Shown here: positions 33,552 to 44,468 of the stretch, piece by piece
Position numbering within the stretch: the first letter of the stretch is position 1
How the letters are laid out: each line of letters opens with the position of its first letter
Source: Nageia nagi
Lineage: Eukaryota; Pinophyta
Length of the DNA stretch: 64,000 nt
Reading direction: 5' to 3'
Assembly (NCBI GenBank): GCA_050084985.1
Contig: JBITNC010000001.1
Location: 208,754,001 to 208,818,000 of the forward strand
The notes under the pieces: model-generated
Told to the model about the DNA's origin: nothing
Databases searched by the model: none
Seen by the model: the letters and a program-made list of their open reading frames with translations, nothing else
Position numbers and translations under genes: made by a program

Positions 33552-34303
33552 TGGATATACACTAGATGATCATTATTAGATGTAGTATTCCCTTGTTTTG
33601 ATGAAGAAGCTCCATATTTTTTGTCTAAAGTCTTAGCAACCCTTTCCCAAGCATTTTTATCCTGTATAGCTATATCACTTTTTCCTTTTATGACTTCAAA
33701 TTGATTTGTATTCTTGTTCATCAATGTGGTTGATAAGTTAGGAGATGGTAATGTCACTTTACTTGGATCCAAAATTAAATTACAACGCGAATAAGGGTCT
33801 AGATCTTTAAACACACAATGAACTTTATCTTTGTAGATGTATTTTAAACATCCATGGTAAGTTGATGGGACACATTGCATTTCTCTAATCCATGGACATC
33901 CTAAAAGAACATTATATTGTATGATATTTCCTTCAATTATATGTAATAAAGTTTGCATGGTCTTAGCCCCTACTGTAATTGGTAGCATGATTGATCCCAA
34001 AGTTGAACATACTGCATCATTAAATGCCCTAATTTGTAAAGAAGGAGCTAAGATAAGCGAATCTAACAAATTCAAATTTTTATATGCAGCCTCTGAGATT
34101 ATATTTATAGCTAACGCTTCATCTATCAAAATTCTTTTAAACAATTTCCCATCTACTTTACCCATCATATGTAGAGGTGGATCAAGACCGCCTTGTCCAT
34201 CATTTTTTAATCTTTCTTGTTTGTAGAAGGTAATACTAGGTTGTTGAGATATCTTCAAACTTTTAATTATTGAAATGAAATTATCATGGTTACTAATATC
34301 CAC
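33548..34303 (-). CDS. retropepsin-like protease segment of element B
   Basis: A 251-codon open stretch. GKLFKRILIDEALAINIISE matches the retropepsin active-site context (LIDxGAxxNII), but the position after Asp reads Glu-Ala instead of Gly/Ser-Gly-Ala, so catalysis is doubtful. LQIRAFNDAVCSTLGSIMLP and YNVLLGCPWIREMQCVPSTY form the rest of the fold. Element A has the same domain with LIDKGLDVNIIS. Processing of the polyprotein is the family's role. Confidence 0.8.
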   Translation of the reverse strand: MDISNHDNFISIIKSLKISQQPSITFYKQERLKNDGQGGLDPPLHMMGKVDGKLFKRILIDEALAINIISEAAYKNLNLLDSLILAPSLQIRAFNDAVCSTLGSIMLPITVGAKTMQTLLHIIEGNIIQYNVLLGCPWIREMQCVPSTYHGCLKYIYKDKVHCVFKDLDPYSRCNLILDPSKVTLPSPNLSTTLMNKNTNQFEVIKGKSDIAIQDKNAWERVAKTLDKKYGASSSKQGNTTSNNDHLVYIQ

Positions 34304-34750
34304 TTGAATTTCTTATAGAATTTGATTCATAGCTTCCCTATAACTCCCAGACTGTTGTAATAGCTCAAATAAAGTCATCTTAACTGGAGGCATTTTTAAT
34401 TGTCATTGAAGAGCACCCTTTATCGAAACCTTAGGTTGTTGTGGAGGAGGTATAGGTTGTATATTACTTGGATTTGATATCGATTGATTTTTTTGTGGGT
34501 TATCTTGTTTATCCTGATATTATTGTGCTCTTGTAGCTATACCAATCATGTGTATTGAATCATCTATAGTCCCTATAAATGGTGTATCCTTATCATTGCA
34601 TGTATAGTTCATTTGATTTGGGATAATCACCACATTATTAGCCTGATGTGAAGGTAAGGGATTTTGATATATCCCTAAATTTTGACTCGGAGGCACAACT
34701 AGATTATCCACATCTATTTTCCCACCATCTATAAAGTCTTGAATTTTATG
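34304..34750 (-). pseudogene. gag-protease linker of element B
   Basis: Contains a short open stretch (34711-34520) rich in Pro, Gln and Asn, with stops on either side. It lies between the zinc knuckle and the protease and shows no domain. Confidence 0.6.
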
Positions 34751-35830
34751 CTATAAAGTTCGACATCTATTTGTCTTATGTCTCTTTTGTCTATGATAAG
34801 CACAAAATTCATTCCCTCTATACCATTTTTTCCCTTTAGCATCAGGATTCTTCGGTTTTATTTTAGGTAATGTAATCATACCATTATCACATAATTTTTT
34901 AAGTATCTTAGATAATGGTTCTGATAATGGGGTAAAATTTCTCTTAGGCTTAGGTTCAACATTTTCTTTAATTTTTGGAGCTTGACCAGAATATTTCGTC
35001 ATAGCTATTTGATTACTTTGTGGTTGTTTACTAGTATTCTGATGTTGATTGCCCTTCTTGTATTCCTTCTTCTTGAGTTTCAGTTCTCCATCTTGAATTT
35101 TAACTCTTTCTATAACTACTACCTGTGCAATAGCTTCTTCAAAAGTCTTATGTTGTTGAATTTGGAGAACACTAGCTATTGGTCTTAGACAACTTTGACT
35201 AAACAATTTAACCAATTCTTCTTGTGGTATTGTATAAGGCATACTAGTAAGTATAGCTCGCCATCTTGAGATGTAATCTTGTATGGTTTCATTGAAAAAT
35301 TGTTGTAATCTTGTAAGATCTGTAATGGAAGATTTTTCTTTAATATTGATTCCAAAATGCTCAAGAAATTGATCAGCCAATTGTTCGAACGTATATAAAC
35401 TATGCATAGGTAAACCATTATACCAATCCAAAGCTTGACCTGCAAGCGTCATAGGGAACATACGTAACATCAATGAGTCATCATTGGCTATCTGATAACT
35501 AGAAAATGCAAATTTTCTCAAGTGTTCTTTGGGATCTTCTCTTCCTTTAAATGGTTCTATTTTAGGAAGTTCAAACCAATAAGGTAATTTCTTTTTCGGA
35601 ACACTTGGATGAATAGGCTCATTACAAATGTTCTTATAATTTAACTTCTTAAGCCCTTGAACATTCATCTCTTGATTCATAAAATCCTTCAAAAAATCTT
35701 CTAATTCCTTATCAGTTCTTCGACCTTGAGTATGTCTATGATGTCTTCGAGTATTTGGATCCTTTTCTAAGATTGATTTTGACATGTGAGACTCATAGTT
35801 AGAAGGAAATTCCGATGGGGGTGGGGGCAA
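34751..35830 (-). CDS. gag capsid-nucleocapsid segment of element B
   Basis: A 359-codon open stretch. After a Pro-rich start and DKELEDFLKDFMNQEMNVQG, the capsid domain carries LPYWFELPKIEPFKGREDPK, EHLRKFAFSSYQ, FPMTLAGQALDWYNGLP, FEQLADQFLEHFG and TIQDYISRWRAIL. It ends with a basic tail and a knuckle CAYHRQKRHKTNRC (C-X2-H-X4-H-X4-C). This is the retrotransposon gag family, forming the virus-like particle that packages element RNA. The upstream ORFs at 35929-37187 probably belong to the same polyprotein; stops separate them. Confidence 0.9.
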   Translation of the reverse strand: MPPPPSEFPSNYESHMSKSILEKDPNTRRHHRHTQGRRTDKELEDFLKDFMNQEMNVQGLKKLNYKNICNEPIHPSVPKKKLPYWFELPKIEPFKGREDPKEHLRKFAFSSYQIANDDSLMLRMFPMTLAGQALDWYNGLPMHSLYTFEQLADQFLEHFGINIKEKSSITDLTRLQQFFNETIQDYISRWRAILTSMPYTIPQEELVKLFSQSCLRPIASVLQIQQHKTFEEAIAQVVVIERVKIQDGELKLKKKEYKKGNQHQNTSKQPQSNQIAMTKYSGQAPKIKENVEPKPKRNFTPLSEPLSKILKKLCDNGMITLPKIKPKNPDAKGKKWYRGNEFCAYHRQKRHKTNRCRTL

Positions 35831-35928
35831 TATTTTAAGAGGTGACTAATGTCGTAGACTAGGGATTTTAGGAGGTTCTTGGTATATACTTTTTCTGTAT
35901 AACTCTTTTCCTTTGTAATCAGGTTGTT

Positions 35929-36447
35929 TCATTTGCTTTTGAGTTTGTTCCACCCAACTTTTAATAGATTCTTGCTTTTTTTATCATATAATATTTGTAA
36001 TTCTAGTTCTTTATCCCTCTTCTTTTGTAACAAAATGGCTATCTCTTTATCCCTTGCCTCTTGTATATCTAAGTAAGGATCTCGATATCTCCATATTTGA
36101 CTTCCTTCAGGAGTTTCAGGTTTCCAATTTTTAATTCTTTGATATTCCTCCCACTGTCTTTGTTTTTCTTTCTCTATATGTAGATGTTGCTCCCTTTTGA
36201 TTTTTTCTTTTTCTAATTCTTCAAGTTGTAATTCTCTTAAACGTAGTTGAATCTCATGCTCTTTATGAAGTCTTTTCTTTTCTTGTTCTAGGAATTCACT
36301 TCTCTCTTTATTTATTTGTTCTTGTTCTATTAATATCTTTTTATCTCTCAAAAGTTTATCTTCCATTTCTTTTAATTTATCTTCTTGTTCTTGAATTTTA
36401 AGGACTTCATTATTTCTTCTATTTTCTTCCTCTAGGAGATATTGCAT
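35929..36447 (-). CDS. coiled-coil N-terminal segment of element B Gag
   Basis: A 172-codon open stretch dominated by heptad-rich E/K/Q/L sequence (QEQEDKLKEMEDKLLRDKKI, LRLRELQLEELEKEKIKREQ), then NWKPETPEGSQIWRYRDPYL. A long coiled coil before capsid is typical of large Tat-type Gag proteins. Element A has matching QVWGYQDSYSNQQ at 44060. Confidence 0.75.
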   Translation of the reverse strand: MQYLLEEENRRNNEVLKIQEQEDKLKEMEDKLLRDKKILIEQEQINKERSEFLEQEKKRLHKEHEIQLRLRELQLEELEKEKIKREQHLHIEKEKQRQWEEYQRIKNWKPETPEGSQIWRYRDPYLDIQEARDKEIAILLQKKRDKELELQILYDKKSKNLLKVGWNKLKSK

Positions 36448-36516
36448 CTCTGCGGCCCTTTTAATCTCATCGGCATATACTTTCGTGAATCTTTGACTTG
36501 TTTTTGTTGTATATAA

Positions 36517-37187
36517 TCATCTTCGTTCTTTTAGTTCTTCAAAAGAAGGTATCTCTTCTACTACAAACTTAGATGTCCTTCTATCTAATTTTCCCTTTGA
36601 AGAGTAAGATTTTTCCATTTGCTTTATTGAAGGAGCTCTTTGAGATAAATTACTTGCAGGTATTGCTACTTCATTTTTTCCTAATTCAAGAGATTTACGA
36701 GAAAGAGGAAGTCCTTTTTTTCTAATCAAAGAACTGACTATTCGACCATCTGGTAATTGATGAATGACTCTATCATAGATAACTTTATACGGTTTAGTCT
36801 CTGGTACTGCTATGGTTCCAACCTGAGATCTATTCTCATCAATCTTTGATCTCATTTTTCTACATCTCCTGGTACACTAGAAGATGTCTTAGGAATATCT
36901 CTATGATTGGCTAGACGATGATGAATTTCAATTAACTCTTCATCTAACACTTGCATTCTAGACTTAGTAATATGATCCTCTATACCTTGTCTTTGCAATT
37001 TAGATTGATCATAATCCCAATCTTTATCTTCACCTTCATAACGACCTATCCGTGAATCTGATTCATCTAAAAGAGGTGGCCTCCTAACTGAAGACTCTAT
37101 CAAATCCATATTATCTGTATCTATTTCTTGTATTTCAAATGGGTATTCTTGTATTTCCTTAGCGGCCATACTTCTAGTTTGAACCAT
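36517..37187 (-). pseudogene. start of Gag (MVQTRSM) of element B
   Basis: The likely polyprotein start is the ATG at 37187 giving MVQTRSMAAKEIQEYPFEIQ, since MVQTRSM-like starts are common in Gag of this superfamily. An ATG further up at 37295 is in the same frame but poorly supported. The first frame ends at 36852 and a second (36855-36517) takes over with an ATGA overlap. This is most simply a frameshift in one Gag chain, whose end SFEELKERR matches SFAELEAKRKHIERD in element A. Confidence 0.68.
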
Positions 37188-39039
37188 TATAAATAAACAT
37201 CGTAAAAAGAGAACTTCATTTTTATCTTTTATATTATGTTTTCGAGAAAACAATTTGATGCACAAACATCCTACATGCAAATTTACTTCTAACAATGTGA
37301 TTATCTTTTTAACCTTTTCGCATATTTTTAATATCTAAGTTAAATGAACGAAATGAGTTGTCCACTTTTAGTCTTTTAATTTTCCTAATTTGTTTTGACT
37401 AGTCAAGTGTTAAACAAGGTAGGTTGGGTAATTCTAAGTAATGTTTACAAGCTTCTATGGCTTTTGGCTTGGTTCTAGAAGAGTCTCCTTTTTTGACTCC
37501 TACCTAAAGGAGAGTCACCTTGGTAATCACCTCCAAGTGTGACTGGCTCTATGGCTTCAAGTGTGTTATGTCGGGGGGTACAAAGAAGTAAGAATTAATG
37601 GTTGGTAGTGACATCCAACTCATTAATGTTCAATTATATCCTTTAATGCCTTATGAAATGCAATTTAAACAAGTAAGATGCAATTATGCATACTACCCTC
37701 CCTAACATTCATGTCCATTCATTTATCTTATCTTAGTGTGATACAATCAAAAGTTTATTATAAGATGGATCTTGACCTTAATAAACCCCGTTGTTCTTTT
37801 TTATTTATAATGTGGTTCATTATCCAACCTCTTAATGATGTTTATTAACCCCTTATAGTTATGGAAGTATTATGTGTAGATAAATTAATTAAATGTGGTT
37901 CAATTACTCCTCCAAGGGTCACCTCCCTTCGACCTCCAATGGAGTGGTAAGGGTATACCTCTTCAAGAGTGTTAATGTGAAGTAAATTTCCAAGTAAGAT
38001 GTGAATAAATTTTACCTCTTTCACTTAACTTATTTTTGATCACTTAAGATTGCTCAAAGTGCAAAAGTGAGAGCATACTTTGTTAAGTGAAAGTACTTAG
38101 TGTATTTGAATCCACCCAATTCATTAACCTTTTATTGTGATTTGTACTATCCAAGACTTTGATTTATTTTCCTTAAGTTCATTCCAAATTAAGTGTGATT
38201 CATTTACCTCTTCCAATTGTGGAAGTATTATATGTAGTAAATTGCCTCCTCTTACTAGTAAGAAGTCATTAGATGTAGATAAATTAACCCAATTAATGAT
38301 AGTGTGAGTGAAAGAAAAGAAAAGTTAATTTACCCCTTCTTATCAAGTCTATTCTAGTCACCTTAGATCGCTTGAAGTGCAAAGGGAGAGCATAAGTAGA
38401 CAAGATAAAAAGTATTAATATGTATGTAGTGTGAGAGTGAAGGAAAAGAAAAATTAATTCACCCCTTCTTATCAAGTCTATTCTAGTCACCTTAGATCGC
38501 ACTAAGTGCAAAGGGAGAGCATAAGTAGACAAGATAAAAAGTATTAATGTTTACGTGCCCTTCACCCAAAGCATGAAAGTAAATACATAACTTCATACAT
38601 AAAGTAAATTAATAAAAGATATGCATTTAACCTTTTCTACCCATTCTTATATGCACTCTAAGTAAAGGAATCACACTCAAAAATATTTTTTCATAACATA
38701 ATTTCATTTTACTTTTTCTAGATATAGCAAAAAGAGATAAAATGACCTGGATATGAGTCATCGACATTTAGATAGGGAATGCTAGCATTTAGACAGGGAA
38801 TGCTGGTTTTTAATGATAGTTGCTGGCATTTAATGATAGTTGTTGGTGTTTAGATAGGGAACGCTAGTGTTTAATGATAATCACTGGCATTCAATACCAG
38901 TCGCCAGCGTTTCTGCAACAAATTCCTAAAAAAGCATAGAACCCAAAATTTGAAGTTAATGCATGGAAAAATCCAAAAAAATAGAAAACAAAAAGGTAGA
39001 ATCATAGACAAAATATCTCCCTCTCAATAATGGAGGGGC
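37188..39039 (-). other. 5' leader of element B
   Basis: 1.85 kb without a gene. It contains a 129-bp tandem duplication at about 38300-38560 (CCCCTTCTTATCAAGTCTATT at 38333 and 38462). Between 38755 and 38910 there are eight spaced copies of the CACYGRYRTTTA-like motif (GCTGGCATTTAATG, GCTAGTGTTTAATG, GCCAGCGTTT). Confidence 0.65.
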
Positions 39040-39055
39040 CCTCCTTCTAGCACCA
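39040..39055 (-). other. primer binding site of element B
   Basis: On the minus strand TGGTGCTAGAAGGAGG starts three bases after the LTR end, beginning with TGG. Identical in element A (48191-48206). Confidence 0.82.
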
Positions 39056-39058
39056 AAA

Positions 39059-39903
39059 TGTTGCAATGAAAATTGAGCTGGAATATAGAATAACATAAAA
39101 TAAAAATTACTCTTCAATCTTCATTGAACCTCAAATGATATAACATAGATAAACATGTTGTAATTGCAAGATGATATTCAATCTCAGTTCAAACTACAAT
39201 TTGCCCTTATAAGGGACTTTTACAAATGTATATGCCAAAATAAGAGTATTAGATCTCCATTGTTTTTGGGTTGCTTGCTTCTCTTCTTGATGTAGACAAC
39301 TTGTAAATCCTACACACATGCAAGAGACAATAACATCAAAGCATCTATGTGTAACATTATATTGAAATGAAACTAGCATAAAATAATAAAAGGAATGAGT
39401 TCACAAGATTTTGGTAGCATTACCCTACTTCAAAATTGGGTTCAATTGGGGTCAATTTGGATCATCCATATTGCTTTGTGTTAGCTTGCATTTATAGATT
39501 TTCAGGTGAGATGTTTCAAGGATGGAAAGGGGAAGTGAAGAGCCATCGTAAGTCGTAACTAACCTCCTCTATCCACCTCATAATGGAAGACAAAGTGTTC
39601 CAACTTCCTTTTTTGATTTTTGTTTGGCTATTGCAGAGTCACCGGTGTTTGTATATCGAACATCGACATTCGCCTCAAAACACCAACGTTCGATATGGAA
39701 TGCCAGTGACTGGTTAACTATATTAAAATGACTGCCTAAAAGTCAAATTTCATCAAAAGGGGGTCATGTGACCATTCATTTTGCATACACTCAATGAGAG
39801 CTATCCAATAATAGGGTTTCTAAACCTATTTTATGTTATCACACCGAGTTATGATTATTCTAATGTTTACTTAGTTAACGAGGGACATTTTTAGGTGTCT
39901 ACA
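39059..39903 (-). repeat. Element B 5' LTR (845 bp)
   Basis: Same length as 21952-22796 and nearly identical. The motif inverted repeat at about 39641-39716 is the better preserved copy (GTCACCGGTGTTTG...ATATCGAAC and CGTTCGATAT...CCAGTGAC). Confidence 0.93.
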
Positions 39904-39908
39904 CTATA
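39904..39908. other. target site duplication CTATA, right (element B)
   Basis: Matches 21947-21951. Element A sequence resumes immediately after. Confidence 0.9.
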
Positions 39909-41527
39909 AAATTTAACAATGTTCTAGGGTTGACTTTTATCAATCTACTAAGGGCAATTTATTGCTTAAACTTGTAGATAAGAATAGAAGCAAAAGTTTT
40001 TAACAACAACAATGTTGAATCCCATATTAATGGGGAGAGTAATTACTCGTTCTTTTTCTCAAATAATATGGAAGCACCTCCAATTTAACAATCGGTAAAG
40101 ATGGATTAGGAAATATATGGATGTTGGATAATAAAATATGAAAGTTGGTATAATATAATGTGTATGGGGGATGGTGGATGTTAATATGAAAATAGGATAA
40201 CAAATGAATGGACATAGGATGTATTGAGTATTTAAAGAGATAAACTAATCAATTCATCAAGGCATTGATAAATATAAGTGTAATATTAATTACTATGTAA
40301 TAATAAATAGTATGAGATGGAGGCATGGGATGATGAAGAAATATAATGATCATAATATTCAAGTTGACCATATTAACCAATCACCATTAGATTTTTCCTT
40401 CTTTAGATGATATAAAACAAAGTCATGATGTTCTGAAAATTATCAAAGACTCATGTGTGTGTAATGATGTTTATTTCTATCTCTAGACAATCTCAAACTA
40501 AATGTCACAAGAGCATAAAATATATAAGCTAGTTCATCCATATGAAACATATAGAGGTCCATAGGAAAGAAGGTCACTAACCAATATGGACATGTCACCA
40601 CTCATAAGGTATGCCCCATTGCTAGACAGGTGTCCATAGCCTCGATGAGGATTAACCCCTCGATCCCGCTACAACCTTGCTCTACTGCCAGTCAGGCATC
40701 CATAGCCTCAGTAGAGGATATTGTAATCACCCAAGAATCATTGATATGATGTAGTAATAATTTTTTTTTTTTTTTACTTTTTTTTTATATATCAAATGAT
40801 TCTTAGGTTCAAGATGAAGTAAATAATAGGATGAACATGTAACACTTTCATTCAAAATCATGCTCTTGTAACACCTCATTCTTGACTGTTTTAAGATTAT
40901 TTAAATGTGAAGATGTGTATGAGTCCACAATAACCTTAAGTGTATCATAGTCATGTTTATTTATCATCCAAAGTTTCAAAAAATTTCATGATGAAGGTTG
41001 GTAAAGTCAATAAGAATATTAATTTCATAAACTATTTCTTTTACAATAAGTATTAAACATATTTGTATAATAGTATGGAAGTGATCATGGATAATGTATA
41101 GTATATATGCCTTGATGAATTGTTAGAATATAATCTGATACTCAAATATTCCAACATAATGGGGGATGAATATGAGGTGGAAAAAGGGGAAGGCATGGAA
41201 ATGCAATAAACATATTATAACCTATTTCAAATCGGATATGATTATTTTAGTTTTTAATCATATTTTGATGTTTGTGTGATTTCTAAATCATGTTTTGATG
41301 ATTTTTTTTTTTGATGGAGGGCAATTTCCCCAATGTGATCTATGTAAAATATGAGGAGATCAAAAGTAAGATGGGGGACGACTGCCCCAATGTGAACGAT
41401 GTGAAGGAGATCAAATATCCTTATGCAAATAACATAATTTATCATTGTTTAATTGTGTGGAATGTATGTATGCATTTTGTAGATGATGTAAATTGTTATC
41501 TATCAATAAAGGTATATCTACTTCTAA
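39909..41527. other. element A region between protease and the element B insertion, with conserved hairpin block
   Basis: I see no gene. The block 40540-40670 (AGGTCACTAACCAATATGGA, GAGGATTAACCCCTCGATCC) is shared with B at 27290-27390. The hairpin arms are ACCCAAGAATCATTGATAT (40729-40747) and ATATCAAATGATTCTTAGGT around a T-rich loop. The phrase AGACAGGTGTCCATAGCCTC / AGTCAGGCATCCATAGCCTC is duplicated at 40625 and 40690. Where B has RT, RNase H and integrase, A has none. Confidence 0.7.
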
Positions 41528-41944
41528 TCATCTATCATCCATCAAATCATGAAGGGCATGATTTAATTGGTGGTAATGTTTAGTATCATGCCCAAATTGA
41601 TGATGATAAACATGATGTCCATACTTATCGTATTTTATTGACTTAGGCTTTAGGTTTTCTTTCATTATATGATCTACCACCCTCTTAGGTTGTTTTGATG
41701 ATTGCATTCCATCATTGTAATCATCTTTGGATTTTAATTCCCATCTCATATCTTTATGATTATGCCCTTGCCTAGCAAAGATGGATGATGATTTCCCCTT
41801 TGATTTTTGCATAGGAGGTTTCATTTTCGATGATTTTGTAATATTATAATGTGAGTATGGATTTTCATCTCTTTGTACATAATGGAGTACTCCCTCATGA
41901 ATGTATTTTAAACAAATATGAAATGTAGATGGAACACATTCCAT
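41528..41944 (-). pseudogene. post-protease remnant of element A polyprotein
   Basis: A 138-codon open piece with MECVPSTFHICLKYIHEG matching MQCVPSTYHGCLKYIYKD of the B protease segment, then a Ser/Lys-rich stretch and a second His/Cys-poor segment (YDKYGHHVYHHQFGHDTKHY) resembling a decayed zinc knuckle. It ends just before the point where pol is missing. Confidence 0.65.
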
Positions 41945-41980
41945 TTCTTGAATCCATGGTCTACCTAAAAGAATATTATA

Positions 41981-43297
41981 TTATTTGATGTTTCCTTCGA
42001 TGATATATAATGATGTTTGTATTATCTTACATCCAATGGTGATGGGTAACACTATCGACCCTATTGTTGAACATAAGGCATTATTAAATGCTTTTATTTG
42101 TAATGATGGTAAAGAAATATAAGAGAAGGAAAGATTCAATTTGTGATATGCTGATGTAGATATGATATTGACATCTAACCCTTTGTCTATTAATATCCTC
42201 TTAACAATTTTACCATTTACTTTACCAATGACATGGAGAGGTGGATCTGACCCTTGAAGTCCCTTGTTTGGTTGTCTCTTATGGTCATAAAAAGAAATTA
42301 TAGGTTGATGTATCAATGGAGGAACTTGAATTTTGGATTTTTGATTATATGATATATCAATTTGTTTTTCTTGTATGTTTTGAGTTCTAGTATTAACTCC
42401 AACTATTCTTATAATAGGTTGATTACTTAGATTCCAAGTTGGTGTCACTTGACTGTAATTAGGTATAGTAGATACTGTATTTACTTGATATGAAGGAAGT
42501 GAGTCTTGATAATTTTTTAAATTTTGATCTGGGATAGAAGTATGGTCTTCAACTTCCAAGTTATTATCTTTGATTGAATTTTGAATTCTATTTCTCAATG
42601 CTAGACAATTTTTTGTACTATGACCTCTTTGATGGTGATAATTACAATACTCATTTTTGTTATATTTTTCTTTTCTCATAATTTTTATTTCACTGTATTT
42701 AATGTTGACCTTCTCAATTATAACTACTTGAGCAATAACTTCTTCGAGAGTATTATATTGTTGGATTTGTAATATACTAGCTATAGGCCTTAAACAATTT
42801 TGAATGAATAATTTAACTAACTCCTCCTGAGGTAAGGTATAGGGCATGCCATAGAGTATATCCCTCCATCGTGAAACAAAGTCAACAATTGATTCATTTT
42901 GAGATTGTTTTAGTTCTACAAGATCCATAATAGAAGATTTCTCTTTGATATAAATCCTAAAATGTTGTAAGAACAAGTTTGCCAATTGAGGAAATGAATA
43001 AATACTATATCGTGGCAAATTATTATACCATTCCAAGGCTTGGGCTACAAGCATCATGGGGAACAAACGTATCATCAAGACCTCATCATTAGAAATTAGG
43101 TAATTTGAAAACTTAAACCACCTTAAATGTTCTTTAGGATCTTTATTTCCTATAAAAGGAATTATCTTAGGCATTTCAAAGTTGTAAGGTAATTTCTTCT
43201 TAGGGATACTTGGATGGATGGGTTCATTGCAAATATTATCATATGTCAACTTCTTGAACTCTGATATGTTCATTTCTTTATTCATGAAATCTTTCAT
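41981..43297 (-). CDS. gag capsid, knuckle and protease start of element A
   Basis: A 438-codon open stretch, the longest in the window. Order: MKDFMNKEMNISEFKKLTYD, capsid (LPYNFEMPKIIPFIGNKDPK, EHLRWFKFSNYL, FPQLANLFLQHFR, SIVDFVSRWRDILYG), a knuckle CNYHHQRGHSTKNC (C-X2-H-X4-H-X4-C), a linker, then a protease part with RILIDKGLDVNIIS where the active-site Asp is followed by Lys instead of Ser/Thr or Gly. It is collinear with Gag of B over the whole length, so A and B are related families. That gag stays open while pol is absent suggests selection for a packaging-competent, trans-mobilised element, or chance. Confidence 0.85.
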   Translation of the reverse strand: MKDFMNKEMNISEFKKLTYDNICNEPIHPSIPKKKLPYNFEMPKIIPFIGNKDPKEHLRWFKFSNYLISNDEVLMIRLFPMMLVAQALEWYNNLPRYSIYSFPQLANLFLQHFRIYIKEKSSIMDLVELKQSQNESIVDFVSRWRDILYGMPYTLPQEELVKLFIQNCLRPIASILQIQQYNTLEEVIAQVVIIEKVNIKYSEIKIMRKEKYNKNEYCNYHHQRGHSTKNCLALRNRIQNSIKDNNLEVEDHTSIPDQNLKNYQDSLPSYQVNTVSTIPNYSQVTPTWNLSNQPIIRIVGVNTRTQNIQEKQIDISYNQKSKIQVPPLIHQPIISFYDHKRQPNKGLQGSDPPLHVIGKVNGKIVKRILIDKGLDVNIISTSAYHKLNLSFSYISLPSLQIKAFNNALCSTIGSIVLPITIGCKIIQTSLYIIEGNIK

Positions 43298-43618
43298 GAA
43301 ATATTCTAATTCTTTATCTGTCCAACTACCCTGAGGATGTTTTTAGTATCTTCTATGATTGGTGTTTCTTTCTAACTTTAGGTTTGAATTATAAGATTCA
43401 TCATCAGAAAGAAATCTTGATAACAATGATGAAGATGCTAATGATGGAAGATTAGAAGGTAAATGATGCCCTTGCATTGGATTTCTAAGAGTTGTAGATG
43501 GTTGTACTTTATTTTGTTGAGACTTCTCATGAAGTAACCAACTATTTCAAACTTCTTATTTTACCTTATCAAAAATTTATCATTATTTGTCAAGCTCTTG
43601 CTTTTCTTTTTCTTTGAG

Positions 43619-44152
43619 TTATATATTCTTTTCTTTAAGTTTGACTTCCTTTTCTAACTTACTTTGAACATCTTCATATCTTTTACTAAAGTTTATAGTT
43701 TCTTCATAATCTCTCTCTATGTGTTTTCTCTTTGCCTCCAACTCCGCAAAAGAGGGTATCTCTCCTACCTTGAATTGTTTAGCTAAAGCTTTTTTATATT
43801 TTTCTTGCAATGAGGTTTTCTCATAGGAGTAAGGATTATAGAAGAATTTGTTTGAGATCTTACATTGAGGATTTTTTTGTGAGGTTCTTACTGAATACAA
43901 GGTCATTCTATCAAAATCTTCCATATAAGACCTAGCCCTATGAAGTGTTTTTTGATAGGTAGGGTCAGTTATCCTAGCTTGTGAAGAGGGGCTTTGAGGT
44001 TGATAATCTAAACTCTCAAGAGGCAATTCTCTTTGTTGATTAGAGTAAGAGTCTTGATATCCCCATACTTGATAATTAAGAGGTGATGATAATTGCACCC
44101 AAGCTTGACTCTTTTGGTTTGCATAAGTTTTTACATCATGCTTTTGCCTCAT
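43619..44152 (-). CDS. N-terminal Gag segment of element A
   Basis: A 177-codon open stretch with NYQVWGYQDSYSNQQRELPL, GEIPSFAELEAKRKHIERDY and a charged C-terminal coiled-coil-like end. It corresponds to the SFEELKERR and QIWRYRDPYLDIQ parts of the B Gag N-terminus, in rearranged order. Stops lie between it and 43297. Confidence 0.65.
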   Translation of the reverse strand: MRQKHDVKTYANQKSQAWVQLSSPLNYQVWGYQDSYSNQQRELPLESLDYQPQSPSSQARITDPTYQKTLHRARSYMEDFDRMTLYSVRTSQKNPQCKISNKFFYNPYSYEKTSLQEKYKKALAKQFKVGEIPSFAELEAKRKHIERDYEETINFSKRYEDVQSKLEKEVKLKEKNI

Positions 44153-44468
44153 CTCTTCTTGTCTTATTTTGTTGAAGAATTTCCCATGTTGGTTGTGAGA
44201 AATACATGCTTGTTGTTCATGGGATTTTTCTTGAAAATTATCTTTAATTGTTTGGACCTGAAGAGGGGTATCAAGTGTATTCTCATTACACTTCTCCTTA
44301 TTGAAATGTGTTTCAACGTCACCACTATGATATGTTGTTTTTCTTATATGGTTTTTCTTTCACAAGATTATATATGTTAGTATTAGAAATTTCTTTTTCT
44401 AATTGGAACTCCTTTGGTTCAACAAGACAATCTAAGAAATTTTTTATATGTAATTCTTTAATTTTTTC

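Larger units (their letters stand above)
21952..39903 (-). mobile_element. Element B: near-complete Tat-lineage Ty3/gypsy retrotransposon
   Basis: It is 17952 bp on the minus strand. Order from its 5' end: LTR 39059-39903, PBS 39040-39055, leader, Gag N-terminal ORFs, gag, protease, linker, RT, RNase H plus a second (archaeal-like) RNase H, integrase, extra sense ORF 29153-28134, hairpin/poly-T block, 145-bp repeats, antisense PMD gene, PPT at about 22797-22812, LTR 21952-22796. Both LTRs are 845 bp and by eye differ at roughly 3% of positions, mostly transitions, so insertion is old but much later than the decay of its surroundings. The large size, duplicated RNase H and extra ORFs are typical of the Tat/Ogre lineage. 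Confidence 0.93.
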
